Position numbers and translations under genes: made by a program
NCBI RefSeq assembly: GCF_937858865.1
Contig: NZ_CALLYO010000500.1
Span: 1-8,513, forward strand
DNA: 8,513 nucleotides
Source of the DNA: an uncultured Amaricoccus sp.
GTDB taxonomy: Bacteria; Pseudomonadota; Alphaproteobacteria; Rhodobacterales; Rhodobacteraceae
Direction: 5' to 3'
Shown: positions 1 to 6,245 of the stretch, piece after piece
How positions within the stretch are numbered: position 1 is the first letter of the stretch
Layout of the letters: the number at the start of each line of letters is the position of its first letter
Notes under the pieces: generated by a model
The model's database searches: none
The model's input: the letters and a program-made list of their open reading frames with translations, nothing else
What the model was told of the DNA's origin: nothing

Positions 1-29
1 TCTATCAGCCGGCCTTCTACCAGGCGTGA
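1..29 (+). CDS. C-terminal tail of an unidentified upstream gene (partial)
   Basis: One + strand frame reads YQPAFYQA and then TGA at 27-29. This could be the last eight residues of the gene before murB. In Rhodobacteraceae, murB is usually preceded by murC or by a small DUF2484 membrane protein, but eight residues are too few to choose, and I do not recognise the peptide. It could also be a chance reading, because other frames are open here too. The 98 bases between this stop and murB hold no convincing gene. Confidence 0.3.
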
Positions 30-127
30 GAAGCGGGCTCGGGACCCACCGGCAGACAGGCCCTGGCCGGGGCTGCCCCTGGCGAGGGGGGCTTGCGGCG
101 GCGGGCGGGGCGGCCTAGCGGTAGCGG

Positions 128-1060
128 ATGGATCGGAGCGCCACCCTCGAGATGCCGCCGGTGCGCGGGACGCTGACGGCGGACCGGCCGATGGCGGAGC
201 TGACCTGGCTGCGGGTCGGCGGGCCGGCGGACTGGCTGTTCCAGCCGGCGGACGAGGCGGATCTCGCCGATTTCCTCCGCGCGCTGCCGGCGGAGGTGCC
301 GGTCCTTCCGATGGGGGTGGGCTCGAACCTCATCGTGCGGGACGGCGGGATCGCCGGCGTGGTGATCCGGCTCGGGCGCGGGTTCAACGGCATCCGCGTC
401 GAGGAGGACGGGGTGCACGCCGGGGCGGCGGCGCTCGATGCGCATGTGGCGCGGCGGGCGGCGGAGGCGGGGGTGGACCTGACCTTTCTCCGCACCATTC
501 CCGGCTCGATCGGCGGCGCGGCGCGGATGAACGCCGGCTGCTACGGCAGCTATGTCGCCGACGCCTTCGTCTCGGCGCGGGCGGTGACGCGGGCGGGCGA
601 GGTGGTGGAGCTCGCGCCCGGCGACATGGGCTTCGCCTACCGGTCGACGGCGCTGCCCGAGGGGCTCGTCGTCACCGAGGTGGTGCTGGCCGGGCCGCGC
701 GGGGAGCCCGAGGCGCTGGCGCGGAAGATGGAGGAGCAGCTGGCGCGGCGGGATGCGAGCCAGCCGGTCAGGGACCGGACGGCGGGGTCGACCTTCCGCA
801 ATCCGGCCGGCTTTTCCTCCACCGGGCGCGCGGACGACGTGCACCACCTGAAGGCCTGGAAGCTCATCGAGGACGCCGGGATGAGGGGCGCAACCCTGGG
901 TGGAGCACAGATGTCGCCGCGGCACGCCAACTTCCTCACCAACACCGGAGGGGCGAAAGCCGCCGATCTGGAGGAATTGGGCGAATTGGTGCGAAAAAAG
1001 GTTTTGGAATCAACCGGAATATCGCTAGAGTGGGAAATCATGCGGGTCGGCCGACCATAA
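128..1060 (+). CDS. murB: UDP-N-acetylmuramate dehydrogenase (UDP-N-acetylenolpyruvoylglucosamine reductase) MurB
   Basis: MurB is the cytoplasmic FAD enzyme that reduces UDP-GlcNAc-enolpyruvate with NADPH to UDP-MurNAc, the second committed step of peptidoglycan precursor synthesis. The 310 residues match the family's usual length of about 300. The FAD-binding domain carries [11 protein letters not shown] (28-38) and [10 protein letters not shown] (65-74). [18 protein letters not shown] lies at 123-140. The substrate domain has YRST with R172, GSTFRNP with the proton-donating Ser at S221, and a C-terminal EWEI segment holding the expected catalytic Glu (probably E303). The start is uncertain. 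ATG 128 gives 310 aa; ATG 152 gives 302 aa beginning MPPVRGTLT, closer to what I expect of homologues, with GGAG at 135-138 upstream. The last 100 bases are clearly AT-richer (about 50% GC) than the rest, with codons such as AAA, TTG, GAA and TCA. A 78-base gap separates it from ddl. Confidence 0.96.
   Translation: MDRSATLEMPPVRGTLTADRPMAELTWLRVGGPADWLFQPADEADLADFLRALPAEVPVLPMGVGSNLIVRDGGIAGVVIRLGRGFNGIRVEEDGVHAGAAALDAHVARRAAEAGVDLTFLRTIPGSIGGAARMNAGCYGSYVADAFVSARAVTRAGEVVELAPGDMGFAYRSTALPEGLVVTEVVLAGPRGEPEALARKMEEQLARRDASQPVRDRTAGSTFRNPAGFSSTGRADDVHHLKAWKLIEDAGMRGATLGGAQMSPRHANFLTNTGGAKAADLEELGELVRKKVLESTGISLEWEIMRVGRP
1004..1031 (+). promoter_or_regulatory. Candidate sigma70 promoter for ddl-ftsQ-ftsA inside the murB 3' end
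   Basis: TTGGAA (1004-1009) and TAGAGT (1026-1031) are separated by 16 bases, and each matches its sigma70 consensus box at four of six positions. They lie in a local AT-rich pocket (about 50% GC over 961-1060, against 70-75% around it), about 110 bases upstream of the ddl start. A GAATC (GANTC) site at 1007-1011 overlaps the -35 element. This is inference from motif and composition only. The pocket is coding sequence, so the motif could be chance. Confidence 0.3.
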
Positions 1061-1138
1061 GGCCCGCGGAACGGACGAAAAAGACGACGAAGGCACCCGA
1101 CAGGCCGGCATAAGGCCGCGGGAAAGATTGAGGCGGGC

Positions 1139-2053
1139 ATGTCGAGCAGGACAGCAGCCCGCATCGCAGTGCTGATGGGCGGCCGTTCGGCTGAGCGCGA
1201 CGTTTCGCTCAGCTCGGGCCGCGAGTGCGCGGCTGCGTTGCGCGGCGAAGGATTCGAGGTGGTCGAGATCGACGCCGGGGTGGACCTGGCGGCGGCGCTC
1301 GCCGCTGCGAGGCCCGACGTCGTCTTCAACGCGCTGCATGGCCGCTGGGGCGAGGACGGCTGCGTGCAGGGCCTGCTCGAGTGGCTCGCCATCCCCTATA
1401 CCCATTCCGGCGTGCTGGCCTCGGCGCTCGCCATGGACAAGACCCGCGCCAAGCAGGTCTTCGCCGCCGCCGGGCTACCGGTGGCGAAGGGCATGATCGC
1501 CTGCCGCGACGAGGTGCGCCGGGCGCATCCGATGGCGCCGCCCTACGTGGTGAAGCCCAACTCCGAGGGCTCCTCGGTCGGGGTCGTGATCGTGCCGGAG
1601 GGCGCGAACCGGCCGCCGGCGCTGGCCGACTCGATGCCGGAGCGGGTGCTGGTCGAGGAATATGTCGCGGGGCGCGAGATGACCGTCGCCGTGCTCGGCG
1701 ACCGGCCGCTCGCCGTCACCGACATCATCGCCGAGGGCTGGTACGACTATGACGCCAAGTACCGGCCCGGGGGCTCGCGGCACGTGGTGCCGGCCGAGGT
1801 GCCGGCGGAGATCGCCGCGGCCTGCCTCGACTATGCGCTGCGCGCCCACCGGGCGATCGGCTGCCGCGGCCTCAGCCGCTCGGACTTCCGCTGGGACGAG
1901 GCGCGCGGGCTCGGCGGGCTGGTCATCCTCGAGACCAACACCCAGCCGGGGATGACGCCGACCTCGCTCGCGCCGGAGCAGGCGGCGCATGCCGGCATGT
2001 CGTTCGGCGCGCTGGTGCGCTGGCTGGTGGAGGACGCCTCGTGCTCCCGGTGA
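1139..2053 (+). CDS. ddl: D-alanine--D-alanine ligase (DdlB type)
   Basis: Ddl joins two D-alanines with ATP to give D-Ala-D-Ala, which MurF adds to the peptidoglycan stem peptide; it is cytoplasmic. The 304 residues are the length of the short DdlB class. The N-terminal segment [14 protein letters not shown] holds E19 (E. coli DdlB Glu15). [12 protein letters not shown] is at 63-74 and [15 protein letters not shown] at 87-101. The ATP-grasp region has [11 protein letters not shown] with K139 and S145 (Ser150), EEYVAGRE, and YDYDAKY with K207-Y208 (Lys215-Tyr216). R247 and D249 lie in LSRSDF. Metal ligands E265 and N267 are in [13 protein letters not shown]. Position equivalents to E. coli are by eye. 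GAGG at 1130-1133, five bases before ATG 1139, is a good ribosome binding site. The 3' end overlaps ftsQ by 13 bases. No active-site residue looks missing. Confidence 0.97.
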   Translation: MSSRTAARIAVLMGGRSAERDVSLSSGRECAAALRGEGFEVVEIDAGVDLAAALAAARPDVVFNALHGRWGEDGCVQGLLEWLAIPYTHSGVLASALAMDKTRAKQVFAAAGLPVAKGMIACRDEVRRAHPMAPPYVVKPNSEGSSVGVVIVPEGANRPPALADSMPERVLVEEYVAGREMTVAVLGDRPLAVTDIIAEGWYDYDAKYRPGGSRHVVPAEVPAEIAAACLDYALRAHRAIGCRGLSRSDFRWDEARGLGGLVILETNTQPGMTPTSLAPEQAAHAGMSFGALVRWLVEDASCSR

Positions 2054-2919
2054 GGACCGCCCCCCGCCGCGACCCGGCGCCGTCGCGGCTGCGCTACCGG
2101 CTGACCCGGCTCTGGCTGCGGCCGGGGGTGCGGCGCGCGGTCAACTTCGGGCTGCCGATGCTGGCCGGCGTCCTGGCCGCCTGGACGGCGATGGCGCAGT
2201 ACGACGTGCGCGGGCATCTGGCCGGCTGGGTCGCGGCCGGGCGCGAGGCGATCGTCGAGCGGCCGCAGTTCACCATCACCGAGATCAGCGTCCCGGACGT
2301 CAGCCGCGATCTCGCCGAGCAGATCCGGGTCGCCGCCTTCGTGCGCCTGCCCGCCTCGAGCCTCGAGCTCGACGTGAACGCGGTGCGCGACCGTATCGAG
2401 AGCCTCGACGCGGTGGAGCGGGCGCGGGTGCGGGCGCTCGCGTCGGGCGTCCTCGAGATCCGCGCCATCGAGCGGGTGCCGGTCGTCGTCTGGCGCTCCG
2501 ACGCCGGGCTGGAGCTGCTCGACCAGAACGGGGTGCGCGTGGCCGAGGTCGACAGCCGGATCCGCCGCCCCGACCTGCCGCTCGTCGCCGGTGCCGGTGC
2601 CGAGGACCACGTGCCGGAGGCGCTGGCGCTCCTCGCCGAGACGCGGCCGGTCGCCGGGCGGGTGCGCGGCCTCGTGCGCGTCGGCGAGCGGCGCTGGGAT
2701 CTGGTGCTCGACCGCGGGCAGGCGGTGAAGCTGCCCGAGGCCGACCCGGTGCTGGCGCTCCGGCGGGTCATGGCGCTCGACGGGGCGGAGAACCTGCTCG
2801 CCCGCGACCTGAGCGTCGTCGACATGCGCGACCCGACGCGGCCGATGCTGCGGCTGACCGGGCACGCGATTGCGGAACTGGAGCGGCTCAGGGCCGGCGA
2901 CAAGGGAGAGGATGCATGA
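2041..2919 (+). CDS. ftsQ: Cell division protein FtsQ
   Basis: FtsQ is a bitopic inner-membrane divisome protein that recruits and regulates FtsB/FtsL/FtsW/FtsI through its periplasmic domains. The 292 residues show a basic cytoplasmic N-terminus (about 1-33), one hydrophobic membrane segment (about 34-52, containing [12 protein letters not shown]), a POTRA domain (about 76-150, from [14 protein letters not shown] to [12 protein letters not shown]), and a beta-rich FtsQ domain beginning [13 protein letters not shown] (158-170) and running to about 275. The start is a GTG. GTG 2041 has GGAGG (2029-2033) seven bases upstream, inside ddl. A second in-frame GTG at 2050 makes a four-base GTGA overlap with the ddl stop but lies 16 bases from that site, so 2041 is preferred. 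The stop overlaps the ftsA ATG. Sequence conservation in this family is low; the call rests on topology, the POTRA pattern and its place between ddl and ftsA. Confidence 0.93.
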   Translation: MLPVRTAPRRDPAPSRLRYRLTRLWLRPGVRRAVNFGLPMLAGVLAAWTAMAQYDVRGHLAGWVAAGREAIVERPQFTITEISVPDVSRDLAEQIRVAAFVRLPASSLELDVNAVRDRIESLDAVERARVRALASGVLEIRAIERVPVVVWRSDAGLELLDQNGVRVAEVDSRIRRPDLPLVAGAGAEDHVPEALALLAETRPVAGRVRGLVRVGERRWDLVLDRGQAVKLPEADPVLALRRVMALDGAENLLARDLSVVDMRDPTRPMLRLTGHAIAELERLRAGDKGEDA

Positions 2920-4250
2920 GGCGGCAGCTCTACGAGGTGCAGCGGGCGATGCGGGCGCGCCGCGAGACGGCGCTGCGCCGCGGTGTCATCGCCGTGCTCG
3001 ACATCGGCACCTCCAAGGTCGCCTGCCTGGTGCTGCAGTTCGTGCCCGAGGATCTCGGCGAGGGCGCGGAGGCGCGGCCGGTGCTGAGCCAGGGCGCCTT
3101 CCGGGTGATCGGCGCCGCCAACACCCGCTCGCGCGGCATGGCCTTCGGCGAGGTCGCCGCGATGGAGGAGGCCGAGCGCGCGGTGATGACCGCGATCCAG
3201 GGCGCGCAGAAGATGGCCGGGCTCAGGGTCGACCATGTGATCGTCAGCTTCTCGGGCGGGCGGCCGCGCTCCTACGGCTGCTCGGGCGAGGTCGAGGTCG
3301 AGCACGGCGCGGTCTCCGAGCGCGACATCGGCCACGTGCTGGCGGCGTGCGAGATCCCCGACTACGGCCACGACCGCGATGCGCTGCACGCGCTGCCGGT
3401 CAACTTCGCGCTCGACGACCGCTCCGGGCTGACCGATCCGCGCGGGCAGCTCGGCCGGGCGCTGGCCTGCGACATGCACCTGGTGACGGTGGGGGCGACG
3501 CCGCTCCGCAACATCCTGCACTGCATCCGCCGCTGCGACCTCGAGCTCGGCGGGATCGTCGTCTCCTCCTATGCGAGCGGGCTCGCCAGCCTGGTCGAGG
3601 ACGAGCAGGAGCTGGGGGCGGCCTGCATCGACATCGGCGCGGGGGCGACCGGGGTGTCGATCTTCGTGCGGCGGCAGATGATCTATGCCGACGCGGTCAG
3701 GATGGGGGGCGTGCACGTCACCTCCGACATCTGCCAGGGGCTGCAGGTGTCGATGACCGACGCCGAGCGGCTGAAGACCATGCACGGCGGGCTGATCGCC
3801 ACGGGCCTCGACGACCGGGACATGATCGAGCTGCCGTCGATCCTCGGCGACTGGGAGCACGACCGGCGGCAGATCTCGCGCTCGGAGCTGATCGGGGTGA
3901 TGCGGCCCAGGGTCGAGGAGATCCTCGAGGAGGTGCGGGCGCGGCTCGATGCGTCGGGGTTCGAGTATCTGCCGAGCCAGCGGATCGTGCTGACCGGCGG
4001 GTCGGCGCAGATCCCCGGGCTCGAGACGGTGGCGAGCCACATCCTCGGGCGGCAGTGCCGGATCGGCAAGCCGCTCCGGGTGCAGGGGCTGCCGCAGTCG
4101 GCGACCGGCACCGCCTTCGCGACGGCGGTCGGGCTCGCCATGCACGTCAGCCATCCGCAGGACGAATGCTGGGACTTCGAGATGCCGGCGGACCGGCAGG
4201 GGGCGCGGCGGGTGGCGCGCGCGCTGCGGTGGTTCAAGGAAAACTGGTAA
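2916..4250 (+). CDS. ftsA: Cell division protein FtsA
   Basis: FtsA is an actin-like ATPase that tethers FtsZ filaments to the inner membrane and recruits later divisome proteins. The 444 residues begin with a basic extension ([16 protein letters not shown]), followed by phosphate-1 VIAVLDIGTSKVACLVL (24-40). The FtsA-specific 1C region follows (about 110-185: VIVSFSGGRPRSYGCSGE, then VNFALDDRSGLTDPRGQLG). Phosphate-2 is ACIDIGAGATGVSIF (236-250), and the adenosine motif is IVLTGGSAQIPGL (357-369). The C-terminus ARRVARALRWFKENW is the expected amphipathic membrane-targeting helix. The start is the ATG of an ATGA overlap with the ftsQ stop, with GGGAGAGG (2904-2911) just upstream. The frame stays open far upstream through ftsQ, but that is a high-GC artefact. 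Phosphate-2 reads DIGAGAT, with Ala where GGG or GGS is common. It is followed by an AT-richer gap, so ftsZ is probably also transcribed separately. Confidence 0.97.
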   Translation: MRRQLYEVQRAMRARRETALRRGVIAVLDIGTSKVACLVLQFVPEDLGEGAEARPVLSQGAFRVIGAANTRSRGMAFGEVAAMEEAERAVMTAIQGAQKMAGLRVDHVIVSFSGGRPRSYGCSGEVEVEHGAVSERDIGHVLAACEIPDYGHDRDALHALPVNFALDDRSGLTDPRGQLGRALACDMHLVTVGATPLRNILHCIRRCDLELGGIVVSSYASGLASLVEDEQELGAACIDIGAGATGVSIFVRRQMIYADAVRMGGVHVTSDICQGLQVSMTDAERLKTMHGGLIATGLDDRDMIELPSILGDWEHDRRQISRSELIGVMRPRVEEILEEVRARLDASGFEYLPSQRIVLTGGSAQIPGLETVASHILGRQCRIGKPLRVQGLPQSATGTAFATAVGLAMHVSHPQDECWDFEMPADRQGARRVARALRWFKENW

Positions 4251-4263
4251 CTAGTGGAGGAGC

Positions 4264-4308
4264 CCACAATATCCCGTTTATCTGGTGTAGAACCCCAATA
4301 TATTGTGG
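4264..4308. repeat. 9-bp perfect inverted repeat flanking the candidate ftsZ promoter
   Basis: CCACAATAT at 4264-4272 and its exact complement ATATTGTGG at 4300-4308 are separated by 27 bases. A third, one-mismatch copy in the forward orientation, CCCCAATAT, lies at 4293-4301 and overlaps the right arm, forming the perfect 10-bp palindrome CAATATATTG at 4296-4305. The arrangement resembles operator half-sites around a promoter. I do not know a regulator with this site. Confidence 0.55.
4277..4304 (+). promoter_or_regulatory. Candidate ftsZ promoter
   Basis: TATATT at 4299-4304 matches the sigma70 -10 consensus at five of six positions. TTTATC at 4277-4282, 16 bases upstream, is a weak -35. 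Transcription would start near 4311, leaving a leader of roughly 117 bases. The -10 lies inside the palindrome at 4296-4305. A GATTC site (4319-4323) would sit just downstream of the start. The AT-rich setting and the gap support a promoter; the exact boxes are inference. Confidence 0.45.
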
Positions 4309-4318
4309 ATGTTAGCGG

Positions 4319-4323
4319 GATTC
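4319..4323. promoter_or_regulatory. GANTC (CcrM-type methylation) site 1 in the ftsZ leader
   Basis: GATTC is the GANTC motif methylated by CcrM in many alphaproteobacteria. In Caulobacter, methylation of GANTC in the ftsZ promoter is known to raise ftsZ transcription. Here the site would fall close to the proposed transcription start. The motif is seen; its function here is inferred. Confidence 0.4.
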
Positions 4324-4331
4324 CGCGTGAC

Positions 4332-4353
4332 CCTAGGGGGCTTTTCGGCTAGG
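4332..4353 (+). other. Small hairpin in the ftsZ leader
   Basis: CCTAG (4332-4336) can pair with CTAGG (4349-4353) around a 12-base loop containing CTTTT. The stem is short and no T-tract follows the right arm, so it is unlikely to be a strong terminator. A second perfect palindrome, CCCGCGCGGG (4378-4387), follows. These may structure the ftsZ mRNA leader; no riboswitch class is recognisable. Confidence 0.25.
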
Positions 4354-4358
4354 CTCTC

Positions 4359-4363
4359 GAATC
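4359..4363. promoter_or_regulatory. GANTC (CcrM-type methylation) site 2 in the ftsZ leader
   Basis: GAATC is the second GANTC motif, 40 bases after the first and 65 bases before the ftsZ ATG. By my reading it is one of only eight GANTC sites in the whole window. Its role is inferred, as for the first site. Confidence 0.35.
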
Positions 4364-4427
4364 AAGAAAGAAGACGACCCGCGCGGGGGCGCGGACCCGA
4401 CGGCCAAACACAACAGGCGGAAGCAAC

Positions 4428-6023
4428 ATGGCACTGACCCTCAGCATACCGGTAACCCAGGACCTCAGCCCCCGGATCACCGTCATCGGCGTCGGCGGTG
4501 CCGGCGGGAACGCGGTCAACAACATGATCGAGAAGCAGCTCGAGGGTTGCGAGTTCGTGGTGGCGAACACCGACGCCCAGGCGCTGCAGCAGAACCAGGC
4601 CGGCAACAAGCTCCAGCTCGGCGCGCGGGTCACCGAGGGGCTCGGCGCGGGCGCGCGGCCCGAGGTGGGCGCGGCGGCGGCGGAGGAGTCGATCGAGGAG
4701 ATCGTCGAGCGCCTCTCCGGCTGCCACATGTGCTTCATCACCGCCGGCATGGGCGGCGGCACCGGCACCGGCGCCGCGCCGATCATCGCCAAGGCCGCCC
4801 GCGAGATGGGCATCCTGACCGTCGGCGTGGTGACCAAGCCCTTCCAGTTCGAGGGCTCGCGCCGGATGAAGCAGGCCGAGGGCGGGGTCGAGGAGCTGCA
4901 GAAGCACGTCGACACGCTGATCATCATCCCGAACCAGAACCTCTTCCGCCTCGCCAACGAGAAGACCACCTTCACCGACGCCTTCGCGCTGGCCGACGAC
5001 GTGCTCTACCAGGGCGTGAAGGGCGTCACCGACCTGATGGTGCGGCCCGGCATCATCAACCTCGACTTCGCCGACGTTCGCTCGGTGATGAACGAGATGG
5101 GCAAGGCGATGATGGGCACCGGCGAGAGCTCGGGCGAGGACCGCGCCGTGCAGGCCGCCGAGAAGGCGATCGCCAACCCGCTGCTCGACGAGATCAGCCT
5201 CAAGGGCGCGAAGGGCGTCCTCATCAACATCACCGCCGGCCCCGACCTCACCCTCTTCGAGCTCGACGAGGCGGCCAACCGCATCCGCGCCGAGGTCGAC
5301 CCGGAGGCCAACATCATGGTCGGCTCCACGCTCGACCCGGAGATGGCCGGGCTCATGCGCGTCTCGGTCGTCGCCACCGGCATCGACGCGGTGGCGAAGT
5401 CCGACGCCATGCCGATGCCGCGCCGCTCGACCGAGCCGGTGGCGGCCCCGGCCCCCAGGGCGGCGCAGCAGCCGGCGGCGCGCTCCGCCGCCGAGTACCG
5501 TCCCGAGCCGCGGCCCGAACTGCGGCCCGAACTGCGGCCGGATCCGCGGACCGAGCCGCGTGCCGAGCCGGTCGCCGCGAGCTACCGCGAGCCGAGCTTC
5601 GCCGACTACCAGTCGCAGGGCGGGGTCGAGCAGGAGGTCGCCTTCGACGAGCCGGAGGCGGTGCCGCAGCCGACGGGTGCGCAGCGGACCGCACCCTTCG
5701 GCCAGCCGAAGGGCGAACTGCCGCGCCAGCCCGGCGAGCCCTCGCCCGACGCGCTGCGCCGGCTGCAGGCGGCGGTGCAGAACGTGCCCAAGGCCCAGCC
5801 GATGGTCCGCCCCGTCGCGCAGTCGCGCGAGCCGGAGCGGCAGAGCGCGCGGCTGACGATCAACAGCCTGATCCACAAGATGACCGGCCAGGTCGGCCGC
5901 GAGCAGTCGAGCGCCCGCCGCCTCGAGGGCGAGCCGCGCGCCAGCCAGATCGAGCCGGACTACGAGGATACCGAGCGCGAACGCGTCGACATTCCCGCCT
6001 TCCTTCGCAGGCAGGCCAACTGA
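4428..6023 (+). CDS. ftsZ: Cell division protein FtsZ
   Basis: FtsZ is the tubulin-like GTPase that polymerises into the Z ring at midcell and scaffolds the divisome. The 531 residues comprise a conserved core (about 1-322) with [17 protein letters not shown] (17-33), NTDAQALQ (47-54), the tubulin signature GGGTGTG (109-115), [14 protein letters not shown] (169-182), and the T7 loop [10 protein letters not shown] (211-220) with the GTP-hydrolysing acidic residues D213 and D216. A disordered linker of nearly 200 residues follows, much longer than the roughly 50 in E. coli but usual for alphaproteobacteria. It contains a tandem repeat (358-381) and two conserved-looking helices, [16 protein letters not shown] (439-454) and [12 protein letters not shown] (476-487). 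The C-terminus [12 protein letters not shown] (520-531) is the conserved peptide that binds FtsA and other anchors. AGGCGGAAG (4415-4423) is a plausible ribosome binding site. A strong terminator follows. Confidence 0.98.
   Translation: MALTLSIPVTQDLSPRITVIGVGGAGGNAVNNMIEKQLEGCEFVVANTDAQALQQNQAGNKLQLGARVTEGLGAGARPEVGAAAAEESIEEIVERLSGCHMCFITAGMGGGTGTGAAPIIAKAAREMGILTVGVVTKPFQFEGSRRMKQAEGGVEELQKHVDTLIIIPNQNLFRLANEKTTFTDAFALADDVLYQGVKGVTDLMVRPGIINLDFADVRSVMNEMGKAMMGTGESSGEDRAVQAAEKAIANPLLDEISLKGAKGVLINITAGPDLTLFELDEAANRIRAEVDPEANIMVGSTLDPEMAGLMRVSVVATGIDAVAKSDAMPMPRRSTEPVAAPAPRAAQQPAARSAAEYRPEPRPELRPELRPDPRTEPRAEPVAASYREPSFADYQSQGGVEQEVAFDEPEAVPQPTGAQRTAPFGQPKGELPRQPGEPSPDALRRLQAAVQNVPKAQPMVRPVAQSREPERQSARLTINSLIHKMTGQVGREQSSARRLEGEPRASQIEPDYEDTERERVDIPAFLRRQAN
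5499..5570 (+). repeat. Six tandem 12-bp units in the FtsZ linker
   Basis: Six consecutive 12-base units encode [20 protein letters not shown] and RAEP (FtsZ residues 358-381). Units two and three are identical (CGGCCCGAACTG) and the others differ by a few bases, as expected from slippage or unequal exchange followed by drift. They encode a charged Pro-rich segment in the unstructured linker, where changes in unit number would be tolerated. Confidence 0.85.
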
Positions 6024-6074
6024 CGGGGGCGCCTCCCTCCCCCTCCCCAGGCGTCCAGCGGCGCCCCGGTCCGA

Positions 6075-6107
6075 AGGCATCCGGTATACCCCACCGGGTG
6101 CCTTTTT
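6075..6107 (+). terminator. Intrinsic terminator after ftsZ
   Basis: AGGCATCCGGT (6075-6085) pairs with ACCGGGTGCCT (6093-6103) around the seven-base loop ATACCCC, with one U-G wobble. Five T residues follow at 6103-6107. This is a textbook Rho-independent terminator, about 50 bases after the ftsZ stop. It should end most ftsZ transcripts and separate them from lpxC. Confidence 0.9.
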
Positions 6108-6127
6108 CGTTGCGGAACAATCGCTTG

Positions 6128-6142
6128 GGATTGTAGCAATCC
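6128..6142. repeat. Operator-like inverted repeat upstream of lpxC
   Basis: GGATTG (6128-6133) and CAATCC (6137-6142) form a perfect 6-3-6 inverted repeat. Another CAATC lies at 6118-6122, so the half-site occurs three times in alternating orientation within 25 bases. It sits about 16-30 bases upstream of the candidate -35. It could be an activator or repressor site; no known regulator is recognised. Confidence 0.4.
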
Positions 6143-6157
6143 GTCATAAAGCTTGAT

Positions 6158-6186
6158 TTGTTCCAGTTCATTGGCGCGCCTACATT
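6158..6186 (+). promoter_or_regulatory. Candidate lpxC promoter
   Basis: TTGTTC (6158-6163) and TACATT (6181-6186) are spaced by exactly 17 bases, giving a start near 6193 and a leader of about 53 bases. The region lies between the ftsZ terminator and the lpxC ATG and is markedly AT-richer than the genes. The -35 matches at three positions and the -10 at four. A perfect 11-base palindrome, TTGCACTGCAA (6185-6195), overlaps the -10 and the start site and could be an operator. Confidence 0.45.
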
Positions 6187-6207
6187 GCACTGCAACAGGA
6201 GCGAGCC

Positions 6208-6222
6208 GCCCGGGATCCGGGC
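6208..6222 (+). other. Hairpin in the lpxC leader
   Basis: GCCCGG (6208-6213) can pair with CCGGGC (6217-6222) around a three-base loop, ending 23 bases before the lpxC ATG. It is a stable GC stem in the presumed leader without a T-tract. It could affect ribosome access or mRNA stability, or be a by-product of high GC. Confidence 0.25.
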
Positions 6223-6245
6223 AGGACCTGTCAGTGGGGCGGACG

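Larger units (their letters stand above)
4251..4427 (+). other. ftsA-ftsZ intergenic regulatory region and ftsZ leader
   Basis: This 177-base gap is the longest gene-free stretch between two adjacent division genes here. Its first 70 bases are only about 47% GC, in a genome of about 70%. It contains a candidate promoter, a 9-bp inverted repeat, a DnaA-box-like sequence, two GANTC sites and two short inverted repeats in the presumed leader (listed separately or in the findings). The length suggests ftsZ can be expressed independently of ftsA, as is known in other alphaproteobacteria. I see no intrinsic terminator for ftsA in it, so read-through from ftsQA is likely. Confidence 0.75.

Noticed and set aside
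75..92. Hairpin CCCCT-GGCG-AGGGG (76-89) before murB as a terminator
   Set aside because: The stem is only five perfect pairs, and no T-tract follows. Short GC hairpins are expected by chance at this composition.
1989..2915. Upstream extension of the ftsA frame through ftsQ (a 753-residue reading)
   Set aside because: The extension translates to Arg/Ala/Gly-rich noise. FtsQ in the other frame has clear topology, and the ATG at 2916 has a good ribosome binding site and the expected FtsA N-terminus.
4251..4427. CtrA binding site (TTAA-N7-TTAA) in front of ftsZ
   Set aside because: I looked for TTAA half-sites in this gap and in the lpxC and bamD upstream regions and found no pair.
4309..4437. 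A 42-codon upstream reading frame whose stop overlaps the ftsZ start
   Set aside because: It has no ribosome binding site, its ATG would lie at or before the proposed transcription start, and the peptide is basic low-complexity sequence. It would only be worth reviving if ribosome profiling showed it.
4362..6080. A 572-codon open frame on the minus strand opposite ftsZ, and a 604-codon one at 6231-8045 opposite lpxC and bamD
   Set aside because: Both are mirror images of strongly conserved genes in very GC-rich DNA, where stops are rare in other frames. Their translations are low-complexity Arg/Gly/His/Asp-rich with no domain. The second crosses a terminator.
6153..6245. Upstream ATG that would lengthen LpxC by 31 residues
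   Set aside because: It lies before the candidate -35, and the extra residues are unlike LpxC. MQTTLK at 6246 is the family N-terminus.
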